From: Perkinsus olseni
Lineage: Eukaryota > Perkinsozoa > Perkinsida > Perkinsidae
Assembly (NCBI GenBank): GCA_013115135.1
Contig: JABANP010000012.1
Location: 124,001 to 188,000, forward strand
DNA length: 64,000 nt
Direction: 5' to 3'
The notes under the pieces: generated by a model
What the model was told of the DNA's origin: nothing
The model's input: the letters and a program-made list of their open reading frames with translations, nothing else
Databases searched by the model: none
Shown here: positions 10,986-21,343 of the stretch, one piece after another
How the letters are laid out: every line of letters begins with the position of its first letter
How positions within the stretch are numbered: position 1 is the first letter of the stretch
Translations under genes and position numbers: made by a program

Positions 10986-11559
10986 ACTTGAGCCAAGTCA
11001 CTTGACCGATTTGCACGCAAAAACTTCTTAGAAAATCACGGCTTGGCTTCAAGGATGAGTCATATTATGACCCATCCTTGGGTCATAATATGCGATTGTT
11101 GTTGTTGGCTCGCGGGAAACGGCGTGCACCGCACACTTTCGGCAGTATAGTCGTGTTTCCCCCGCCTGAGGGCGATCCCGAAGGATGTCGGCACTCACTT
11201 CATATGTTTTCGTTCCACCCCAGCAGTATTCTTTTTTCTTTTTTTCAACCAGAAACATAGTACAGAACATGGTACACAACGGTACTCGTCATCATCAAAG
11301 CGGCTACAAAGGCCACGTGTTATACCAGTCTAGTCGGTCCCATTACGCGCTCTTCCGGCATTGCTCCTGCATAGCTATGAAGGTGACTACTTCAGTGCAG
11401 GATATATTAAGAGCAGGTTTCGTCACTCTTTTGGAGACCTGTGTTCATCAGCAGGCTTTGGGGCACTTACCTGAACGAACTCGACATCACAACAACTTGG
11501 TACTGCTAGGCTTCGGCCATTCATCTAGTCCTCGATTTCTTAAATGTGTGTTGGATTAC
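10986..11559. other. Spacer between units 2 and 3, no gene seen
   Basis: No coding sequence is supported. A hairpin with 13-bp arms lies at 11061-11092. Confidence 0.5.
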
Positions 11560-11670
11560 CAGCCCACCAGAATAATCCTCATTGTCGCCGAGGAAGACGT
11601 CAGATTCACGCTTTGGGGCACCGAAGACGAAGTACAAACCAGCTAGGCGCAGGTACAGTGAGAGAAGGCG
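11560..11670 (-). pseudogene. 5' fragment of a secreted-protein gene copy
   Basis: Nearly identical to 2270-2380. It covers only the signal peptide and first mature residues of the 5368-type gene and is truncated at 11560. It marks the left edge of tandem unit 3. Confidence 0.75.
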
Positions 11671-12403
11671 GAGTATGAGCTGAAGCTACCGACCGTCAAA
11701 TCATCAAATTCGAACAAATTCGGACCGGGATTTAGTAAATCCCCGTCGGGGATTCCCCGACATGCCTTCTCCGCTAGCGCATAAAGGACGCCGTCATACG
11801 ACCATCGCATGCGATGCACGGAGAACAAGCTGCTGTCATGTTGACAGCGTCAACAGCAGCCCTGCATCCTGCGTTCATATCCGGTTGTCAATTGTTGTGA
11901 TTGATGTGTAGCTCACTCGCTCGCCATCGACGATTTCGCTCTTCAGTGATCTCAGCGAGTCAGCAAACTCTGCTGGACTTACACCAAACGTACGCTCGTG
12001 GTTGGAATTTGTTAGTCTTCTAGAATTCTTCTTAAAGAGAAATCACCGCACCGCTCTACCGCATTCTTGCACACGTCAGCTGACCTTCTCTATCGGCGCG
12101 ACTGAATATTTGAAACTTCTGTTTTCCCACCGCTCGCCCGAGGGTGGGAACTCGTACTCAATCCGTTACTGTAGAACTCAACCAGTGAGGCATGGGGATC
12201 ATTCCTAGTCCATAGTAACGACTAGTATCAATAGAGGTTCTCTATCAGAGGACGGGAAGAAATAATTTTTTTGTAATGGGTACTGCTACAGTACTACTGT
12301 GTGGTGGGCCACACATAAAATCATGGAAAGGACAACAATGAGAATGATACAAGGTTCGGCCAAGAATTGAAGTCCTCGGTCGTCGTCTAACCGATCACAC
12401 ATA

Positions 12404-12841
12404 TCATCTCTGAAGATGATACAGGTCCACTCCAGTAGAGGCAGTTGGGACGTGGAGATACTGATATCCATTCTCAATATAGCAACCAGTGATGAAAGAC
12501 TTGTCATAATACCCGGCCGAATCCTCCACGATTTGGTCACATGGAGGGTTCAGCGTCACGGTGAAGCGTGGAGCACCGCTGCCCTGGTCAAGTGTATATC
12601 CACAATCATATTGGCCTTTCACTAGACGGCCTTTATAGGGAGTTATGTAAACCCTTCCGCCCTGCTCGCGAGTGAACTTGAACTGAAAGATATCTGGCTC
12701 ATCAGTGGTAGAGTGAGAAAAGGTGTAGGTTTTATCGACGGGAAATCCCAGTCCACCGGAAGAATTGTCACCGCGAAAGACCTCGTGGCCGCACTGAGCG
12801 ACAACGAAGATGAAGCACAGACCAGTTAGGTGGAGGTACAT
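12404..12841 (-). CDS. Small secreted cysteine-containing protein (family copy 3)
   Basis: The product is 145 residues, two fewer than copies 1 and 2 because of a 6-nt deletion after the signal peptide (GDNSSGGLG for GDNEDSSGGLG). The signal peptide and C-terminal half are conserved. Replacements cluster at residues 41-50 (YTFSHSTTDEPD) and in YKGRLVKGQ. The predicted mature protein is small and secreted, with no known domain. Confidence 0.75.
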   Translation of the reverse strand: MYLHLTGLCFIFVVAQCGHEVFRGDNSSGGLGFPVDKTYTFSHSTTDEPDIFQFKFTREQGGRVYITPYKGRLVKGQYDCGYTLDQGSGAPRFTVTLNPPCDQIVEDSAGYYDKSFITGCYIENGYQYLHVPTASTGVDLYHLQR

Positions 12842-13563
12842 AGGGATAATCCAAGGTTGGGACTGAGGTGGTCAATGCTTTAATACGATGAGGGAAGTAT
12901 CGCTTCATCAATGAGGGCAACGTAGCTTCGCGATCTTAGCTTAGGGCTGTATCGCCACTTGTTGTCTCTGACGTAGCGTGTCCCGAAAAACGGATTGCCA
13001 TTAAAGTGCATTTTGGTCGTTGCATCTTGTTTCTGATTATCCAATAGCTTCCTTGAGGCAATCTCGGTTCGCCGGACCGCGAAAACCGGAAGTTCAGCAT
13101 TTCTATCCTGCTTACCAATGAAGTCTTTACTGTTCGCAGTTGTGCGAGCCATGCTGTTCTGTGCGGAGCCCCGCTGAACTCGGTTTTCCGCGCATGCCAG
13201 AAATGCATCAGGCACTGCCGATCGTTCCGTGCCACGGAATCCGTGGCGGACTAGGCATGGGCTCTCTGACCCCATCTGTTACAATTATTAGCGATCACAC
13301 TGATGCCTCAGTCATCAGGGATGGACGATTTGACTTATGTATCCTCAACTTTGTGCACTACTTCCAGCGTGCGAGCCGCACAGTGCCATAGAAACTGTCC
13401 CAGGGGCACCGTCCCTACATCGGACACACATATCATCAGGCCACTCCTCTGCCTCAGACGAATGTCTGACTTGGAGGCTCTGAGCCTCAGAGCCAGCATA
13501 CCTCAGAGTCTGAGGTATACTCTGCTGGATGGCATCACCGAGGAATGGCATTCCTGGAATGCC

Positions 13564-16060
13564 GAACCAGTCACCAGGTTTCAAGCTGGTGATCGCAATG
13601 CCACGAGGTCCAATATTCCCGAGGGCAGATGCCAGCGCAGAGCGCTGTGGCTTGGCGGCGGCGTCAAGCAATGACCTCAGGGGATGAGACTTCTTTGGAA
13701 TGAGTCGAGACACAGGATATAGCCCATTCAATCCATCAAGATAATACATGAAGCGATTGTTAGGGGCGACACTGATCACCTTATAGTCGCCGACGATCTT
13801 CCGTGTTCCCTTCTGGGTGTAGCCAGCAAGGAGGACCACATCGCCGGGTGAATAGGCCGTCATATCACGCCTATCAGCGGCGCTGATTCAGCGCGGAGGA
13901 GCCCTTCAAACTCATCAACAGAGATTCGCTCTTCCTTCAGATGGACAAACAAGGTATAGACATCTGAAATATATTCAAGATGTCCATGCCAAAAGCCTTC
14001 AAGTTTAGAGTCGTTGATCGTACCATCACTCTGGTACAATGGATCCTCTATCTCTCTGAGAAAGGCGGTATGATCGGATCCAAGTGCGAGCTCTGAGGGT
14101 CTTAAAACAGGATAATCCGGAAGAGGACTAGCATTATGGCTTCCTACTGCAACCAAGGCAGAGGTCCACCAAGGTAGTCTTCGATGGTCATCAACTGCAT
14201 TTCCAACTCGTACAGCACTTTTAATCTCACGGTTGAGCCTTTCCACAGCCCCTCGATGTCGGGGAACTGCGGGTGTGCCGGATCGAGCTTGGATGTGTAA
14301 GGCAGGGAGGATACTGGACCAGTCTCCAGAAGCGAAAGCTGGCGCATTATCGGACTGGCAAGTGCCACGGCGGCCATATACATTCACCCACATCAGGAGA
14401 CACATTATAGCGGACCGGGTGGTACAATCCCAAGCAGGTATATTCATCGCGGGCCGCGATTCGCGGCACTAGTAGCTTCGTTAATGATTACCCCATGTAG
14501 GTCCAATGACCGGAAGATCTTTCAGTATCATTAATCGGACCAATAAAGTCAATCTGTATACTACTGAATCTTGCACCAGGCCTTCTCTCTTGAAGTACCG
14601 GAGATATCAATCTCCCAACTGGCTTGCCAATTTGGCATAATTAACAAGAGGAAGTGAATGCCACCACGTCTTTATTGAATAAAGTTCATTCATGCTGGGC
14701 CACCAGAATCCAAGTGTATTGATCATCTCAATACATCGTGGGGTTCCACGATGCCCCCTTATTATCGGGTTATCATGGTAACATTGCATTGCCCATAATT
14801 GAAACCATTTATTAGGGAGCAGGCCCTGCTCAGCAGGGTACGACTTCTCTTCTTTCCTCTGTGGAAATCAGTATAAACAAGGAGATCATCAGTCCATGCA
14901 AACTGTTGTCCTCTTGCCCCCCAGCTATCAATTTCTCAGCCTCGGGAGTATGATGAGAATCTGGCTCCTTGAATACTCTCAAGAGATCAGTAATCAAAAC
15001 ACCATATACCTTGGAGTCGTGCAAGTTATTTACATCATCAGAATTATACAAGCTCTGTAGTTTGTTGATGATGTCTTCTGGTGATTCCTCTACGATACCA
15101 TCAAGGTAAGGTGGCTCATCATCGACTGAGTTAGAGGGGTTGGTAGCGAAAAGGACTGAGGAGTTTGCAGCAGGTATAAAATAAAGGATACCTTCAGTAG
15201 AAGGACCGTTTGGAGCCATATCGAGAATGGCTGCATTATCGCCCACGACTCGGATATTTCCGAGATGGTTCCTTTTGGCGAACTGGCCAGTATCAATGGA
15301 TGGGATCTCGAGGTTAGGCTGTTTCGACTTCAATCTTGAGAGGGCATCCGCACGGGCATTCTGCTCTCCTTCAACATGTCTTGTTCACACTGTGATGCCG
15401 TTGTTTTCTTTTAAATCCTCAATTATCTCATTGAGATTAAAACACAAGCGGTTAATGGCTGATGCGTCAAATGAGCGCATATTTGGGCCCCAAATTTTGG
15501 GGCCAATGAATTTCCCCAACTGACTGCGCACTGATTATCAGATACCACAGTCAGTGAGTGAATTCGGCCCAATGGAAAGCGCTTAGCTAGTGTTGCTCCG
15601 TTCTGTAGAGCATGAGCCAGACAATATATCTCTTTCCTATTCGCATGCCAAGCACTCCTCTCCTTTGGCTTAAATAATGAAGCGTATTCGCTCAAGAGTG
15701 TCGGATCATAATTGCTTCCATTGCTCTCTACACACCAGCCGTAGCCGTCATAACTCGCATCACAATGGACAATTACAGCTTCATGGTCCAGAGTTGACTA
15801 ATATGTATACATGGTGATTTCGAGAGCGAAACCATATGCTGTTTGATTGAACGAAGACCGTCCGCGGTAACCTTATCCATTTTCCATAGTCGGCCCCAAT
15901 CGGCCTTCTTATTGCCAGGGGTTTTACCGATCCATTCAACGCAGATTGTCATCGCACAGACGGAGCTCACCATGAACTCTGCTCGGAAGAAGACTTGGAG
16001 CGGTGATTATGCTGCAAAGCTCCTTTCCAAGGTGGAACCCATTGCCTTCGGATACTAGAA
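13564..16060 (-). pseudogene. Ty3/gypsy-like retrotransposon pol, 5'-truncated and frame-broken
   Basis: Minus-strand order: end of RT (about 16050-15790), RNase H (15770-15440, HCDAS then RKEIYCLAHAL and VSDNQ), the ADALSRL motif (about 15350), a spacer, the integrase zinc module (14790-14600, H..GH.GTPR..I...FWWPSM), the integrase core (14520-13860, with QSDNAPAF and HRGAVERLNREIK) and the C-terminal GDVVLL...VSRL SH3-like module (13863-13600). RT fingers and palm, gag and LTRs are absent. Frames are broken near 15800 and 15780, and by a 14-nt insertion at 14447-14466. The ADALSR motif and domain order support Ty3/gypsy class. Confidence 0.85.
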
Positions 16061-16940
16061 AGTTTGTGATAGGAATGCGGCATTGCCGATTCCGTACGAG
16101 GATGTCGCTTAAGAGTTGCTCCGGTAGAAATTATATTCGTTAAAGCAATTTTGAACCCACTTATATCGTAGCGGTCGTGTCGGTCTGCGCCATGCTCGTC
16201 AATAGCGCGTAGCGTTCGAAGGTCCTAATGTAAAGAGTAAGTCTTGAAATAGTTATTTCTTGAGTACATTAACGAGACGGCCGCAACAAATCTGTCTTGC
16301 AGAAAACGAGCTGTCGAAGCTTTGTTGCCATGCTCTGTTGTGTTCTCTCCAGTGACGCGTACTCAACTACGGGTGTACATATTCGTCCGTTCATCAACGT
16401 GACAGGTTGAGTATGCGTCATTTCCCAAGTTTTATCTGCTATCGCTCAATCAGCGGCGTATAGCGCAAAACCCGTCTATGCCTCGATGCCATCATCGTCG
16501 TCATGGAACGCACCCGACCTACCTCGAGCGTACCCGGGCGACGTGGCTCAAGTGGCTATCGCAACCGCCGCCACACAATCTGCTTGCCGGAGAATCTTAG
16601 GCCAGGCTGGTTCTCTGTTTGGCACAGCTCTTCGAAGGCGCTCGAGCTACTTCGTCCGACTTGACTCCCACGGTTCAAGACACATGAGGCCCTCATGTGT
16701 CTCCCGAACTCATGTACCCTCATGATGAGGGTACTTCCTCGGCAAGAACGGGAGACATTTCATAAGATGCCTTTCGTGTTATCTTTGTTGACGATCTCCG
16801 AGCAGAAGAACAGCGCTGCTTGAAACGTCGTGTTAAGAGGTAGGAAAACAAACAGCTGCATTCGCAAGGCTGATGTGATCATCCAGTCAACTCTATCGGC
16901 TCGTCTGCCCATAAAATTGCACCACAGGGCCGTACCTGCC
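16061..16940. other. Duplicated 3' flank of the AROM gene, no gene seen
   Basis: About 16165-16940 aligns with 22250-22920, downstream of and within the end of the AROM gene. Two adjacent palindromes with one central base lie at 16679-16701 and 16714-16734. No independent coding sequence is supported. Confidence 0.55.
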
Positions 16941-19900
16941 ACTGAGCGCAATGCGACGTTGTCTGTCTTTTCTTACACATCATTTCCGAAGGCTTCCCTA
17001 GGCATTCCCGTCCACAGCATGCTTTGCTCAATACCCTGAAGGACCTAAAACGCCCTGGCCTGGAACCAAGTAGGCGGGGTGATGCTCACCAATATCTCGA
17101 GGCCATGGACGATATTGCGACACCCTAATTCCCCTGCCGTTCGCGTTAATGGAGTTTTCTGCGGAATGTACCTGCGTTTCTCATGATAGGACAACCCCTG
17201 AGCTGACGAACGCTCCGATAGGGAGGGCAAGAATCCTATATCAGAGCCAGGTGAGCTACGGAAGTGGCACGGCGGTCTCGAGACGTTCATCTTGTGTGCG
17301 AATACATATTCTAGGCGAATCAAGAGTCGCTTCCGGAGTCGTTCGATTAATAACTTAGTCGATCGGGAGTGTGGGGTGAGGACTAACAGGTCGAAAACCC
17401 GGCCCGAGAGCTTGAGTAAAGGCTCACCACTCACGGGTTTCCGACCGATAGTCACATTACCTCCTTTGAGAGGCCCAACGCCTCGAAAGAGGGCCCCCCC
17501 CTCAGAAGGTAATGTCTCCCGACCAACTAAAAGAAAAATTTCTTCGACGAGAGCTCGGACGGATGACTCAGCCCTGGTCAGGTCATCCCTCTGGCGCCCT
17601 CGGCAACCGTTTCGTGCCCACGGGCGCGCGCCGCACTCTCTCGCGATTCCATCCGCTCCCTTGAACTTGTTCTCAATTCTTGATAACTACACTTGAAGGC
17701 ATTTTTAGTCAGTAGTAATGAAACTCGAAAGGCACAGCAAAATCACTAGAAATGTCAACAAAGCGCCCCGAACGAAATAAAATGCTCGATGCCGCGCTGG
17801 TGCTCAGGTAATGCAGGAGGCTTGCTTTTCACTTATGATGCTCGAAAAAAGTTGACACAATTGGCGCTCAGTCTCAGATCTCTCGACCGGTCGGCTCTCG
17901 GATTCTGACACTCGCGCTTCCTCACGCCAATGGATACCTCGAACTTACGCCATCTCAAGTACCAACGGATCTTTTGAGAATCGCCACTGCGACCAGACCT
18001 GTGCGTCGCCAGCTGGCACGCAACCGATAATAACGTCAAAACTACCAGTGCCGGGGTCCGATGGGCAGACCTGAGCGCAGGGCCATGCGCAATGCTCCGT
18101 CAAGCAACATAAGTTCAAACAAAATTATCGAAGCCCTCCCGCCTCGATCTTGGCAAAGGTGGACTCCACCTGATGGAGTGAGCTGCTCAGACACATCGCG
18201 TCAACTTGAAGCTTCCAGGCGAACGAACGAACGAACGAACGAACGCACAGAAAAGCGCAGAAGTGACGGTATATGCACCGCTCGCCTCGCTCGCTACGCA
18301 ACTTTCCGCCGCATCTAGCAGATGTCATCTACTGAGCATCATACTGGGAAGTTTACCAGCTATTATTCCTTCAGCAGGTACAAATTTCCAGTTTACTAGT
18401 TTCCGCCTTTCTCATTGGTTTTGTGCTACAATGGCTCCTTCAGCGAAGGACTTTCACTCTTCACTACTGTCTGTAGTCTAGATGGGGCTAAATCTCACCT
18501 GGCCATTCACGAAGTCTTGAGCAAGCCTCGAGAGCCTCGTTCGGATCTCTCCCTCACACGCAAATCTTTTCCATGCCCAGCAGCTCCGCAGCAGCGCACG
18601 CCGCTCTGGCAGCTCCGCCAGTGCCGACCACCAAACACGTGGACGCCAGAACCGACCACCAAACACGTGGACGCCAGAGCCGCCTTAGTCCGTCTAACAA
18701 CAGAGCGACAGAGAGACACCAGGCGAGGAGATCTCACATGGACTCTGCCAAGGCCAGCGTGTCAGTGTTGTGGAATGAGAGGGAGCCGTCGTCGTGCTTG
18801 GCGATGGTGTTCACCACTTGTGCTGATGATGCCAACTCTGATATCCTTCCGTGGGCTCACCGGACACAGCATGGAAAACCTTAACATACGCTAGTGATTA
18901 CAAATGAACGCTATTCGCGGACAAGTCTGAGACAAAAAATGCGCGAATAACACCGAGACAAAAGAGAATCAAGCGCAGGACACAGAATGGAAAACCTGGA
19001 CAGAGGAGACACGACGCTGCTGGCTGTTGAATGAGAACTATTCACGAATAACTCTATAATGAAGACTATTTGCAAACAACACTGAAATGGAAAAAATTCA
19101 CCAACAACTTCGAGACGCAAGAAATTGATCGCGAACAACTCTGAAATGAAAAGTTTTCGCTAGCATCCCCTGCGGAAAGAAGCCGAAAGATCGGCATACC
19201 TTTTCTTTCAACGGTATGGTGAAACTGGCACCACCAAAGTCGTCCGGGCCATCAGAGAGGGCACATCATCCAAGCTGCTCGTGTCGAGTCTCGACTCGAG
19301 ACTCTCGAGTATCTTGCGCAGCGCAAAGATTCGTCCAGCTGACCCAGGCTAGACCACTCACTCGTGAGGCAATCCGAGGGTCTTAAATATGTGGTTGTGC
19401 AGTGCTGGTGAGGGGGACTTCGCCACAGGACTACCGAGAACGAAGAACCTGAGAAAGCGCTGTGGAGTTGTCTGGATATCTATAGTATAAGAATACAGTA
19501 TATCTATAGATTTAGTGAGTGCAGAGATATGCATGGATATTCATATGGCTATGATGTAAGGCTATTTTTAACATAACAAATGAGGGAATATCAAGTTGGT
19601 GAAGTAATATTAATACATTCATTTTCATAGCACACGAAACTATAGATTATACATGTAAATTTTATGTATACATGTTATGCGTAATGCATAAATGTATGGA
19701 TACAATTTGTATCATACAAATAAACATTTATAACAAATTCATGGATATTTATCTGTGCAAAGGAGAAAAATTATTCAAGTTGAAGTGAAATTGATGGCCT
19801 TCCGCGCAACGAGGACCGACTTTTTCTTTTGCTTCTCAGCTGCAGTCGTTCCGAATGCAGAGCCTGCCGCATCGTTCTCAGCTCCTTCAACGACAGCTGC

Positions 19901-20060
19901 CCTGGTGCTGCTGCCTGCGTCGCAGGATGCCTCACCGGCATCCAGAAGGGATTCGAAATCTACTCTAGTGAGAATGTGAAATTGCCGTTGTTGTTTATTT
20001 ACCCTCGAGATGGTTCTGCTGGGGCCCATGCACAGACCAATGGGCGGCTCAGAGATAAAA
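16941..20060 (-). pseudogene. Duplicate of the AROM 3' end (end of dehydroquinase and whole shikimate dehydrogenase), broken
   Basis: Exons correspond one for one to those at 22618-26010: about 20045-20000, 19960-19780 (APGQLSLKELRTMR), 19448-19363 (FFVLGSPVAKSPSPALHN), 19330-19210, 18870-18740 and 18690-18510, then the last two exons at about 17150-16930. It cannot make a working enzyme. A 14-nt insertion at 19289-19308 shifts the frame in one exon, and a 28-bp tandem duplication at about 18623-18678 shifts it in the nucleotide-binding exon (VVG.GGA region). No promoter or upstream AROM domains are present. It ends with a TAA just after the conserved WTGMPREAFGNDV, whereas the full gene reads on. 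Confidence 0.8.
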
Positions 20061-21343
20061 AAGATAATAAAAAAAGGAAACAAAGAAAAAAAGCGAAAAA
20101 ACAAAAACAACAAGAGAGAAAAAAATACAAAAATGTATCACTTCTTGCCATTATCGAATCACTATGAACCATTGAGCACCATTGATTAGCGGCACGACTG
20201 TTTCCCTTTCTTTCTTTTCTCTTCCTTCTTTCACGCTCGGCGCTTGAGAAGCGGACGTGGTGGAGCACTACAGCCTATAGTCTACAGGTGGTGAAGTTCC
20301 AAGCCAGGCGGGACGAGAGGTTCTGCGGACTTGTTCCGCGTGTCGTAAAGGCCGTATACTGCTGCAAAGCGATCGGCAAGGCCACCCCAAACAAACAATC
20401 AAACAAACAAACACCCTGCGCTACAGCTCACCGAGCCCCAGCTACAATCCGAAGACTGTCTGGAAAATCCTGGGGCGCATATCGCCCAGTGCAGCACTCG
20501 ATTGAAGCTTTCCTTATACATCGTGCTGTACTGTACAGCCTGTACATGGTAAAACTCGTACACATGATGCTCGTACAGCTCGTACACTTACAACTCAATA
20601 CATCGGCATTTCGTAAATTCATTCATACAGACACCCACAGTGGGTGTCTGTAGGAAACTCCTACTAGGAATGAGTGGGTGACCCACTATCCACTCGTACA
20701 CCTTCATTTCTTTCCACTATGCGAAAATTTTTCGCGGAGCGGCTCCGCGACTTGCCTAAAAAAATTTACTGCAAGCCTCGATTCTCAAGGGCATTACTGC
20801 CTGACTCATTGTGCGAGCCGCGCGCTTGGACTCTAAGTCTTGAAGTAGCGCACAAAGCTGAGGATACAGAAGCCCAATTGCCGGAGCGACGAGGTCAATG
20901 CCTTGCCCGTCACCGAAATTATCTGTTTGATGGTTTGACGTTTGATGGACTTCTGGTCGAAGAGCAATCCCAGAGCCGGGCGACACGGCATCGCGGGACA
21001 CCGAGTTCAGGAGGGCTCCGCACGAGAGGGCATGGCTCGCACAACGACGGACAGCAGCAAATTCGCTGGTAAGCACGATTGGCGCTTCAAACTTTTTGTT
21101 TTCGTGGTCCAGCGAACGGATATTTGCTCAGACAAGCCATCGCATACTCAGGAATGAGACGCAAGGACAAGAATGCGCTTTATTGGTAATTCCAAATTCG
21201 GGACACGCTACGTCGTAGACAACAAGTGGCGGTACAGCACCTCAGCTAAGATTGCGAAGCTACGTCGTCCTCGTTGATGGAACTATAGTTTCCTCATCGT
21301 ATTAAAGCGTTGACCGCTTCGGTCTCAACTTTAGATTAACTTT
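20061..21343. other. Spacer with palindromes and the 5' flank of the plus-strand secreted gene
   Basis: From about 20930 the sequence is homologous, in inverse orientation, to the 5' flank in units 1-3. It includes a broken MARTT frame at about 21030 and the conserved stretch near 21200-21300. Palindromes with one central base lie at 20628-20650, 20721-20735 and 20733-20749. No other gene is seen. Confidence 0.55.

Larger units (their letters stand above)
11560..13563. repeat. Tandem unit 3 of the ~2-kb segmental repeat
   Basis: It matches unit 1 including the upstream gene fragment, and ends abruptly at about 13563 where Ty3/gypsy integrase sequence begins. It carries a private 14-nt insertion at 13226-13245 and shares another (13542-13561) with unit 2. 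Confidence 0.85.

Noticed and set aside
18217..18246. GAAC tandem repeat as a regulatory element
   Set aside because: A short simple-sequence run inside the duplicated intron, with no further support.
16941..20060. A second functional shikimate dehydrogenase gene
   Set aside because: A 14-nt and a 28-bp insertion break the frame in two core exons, and it lacks its own start.
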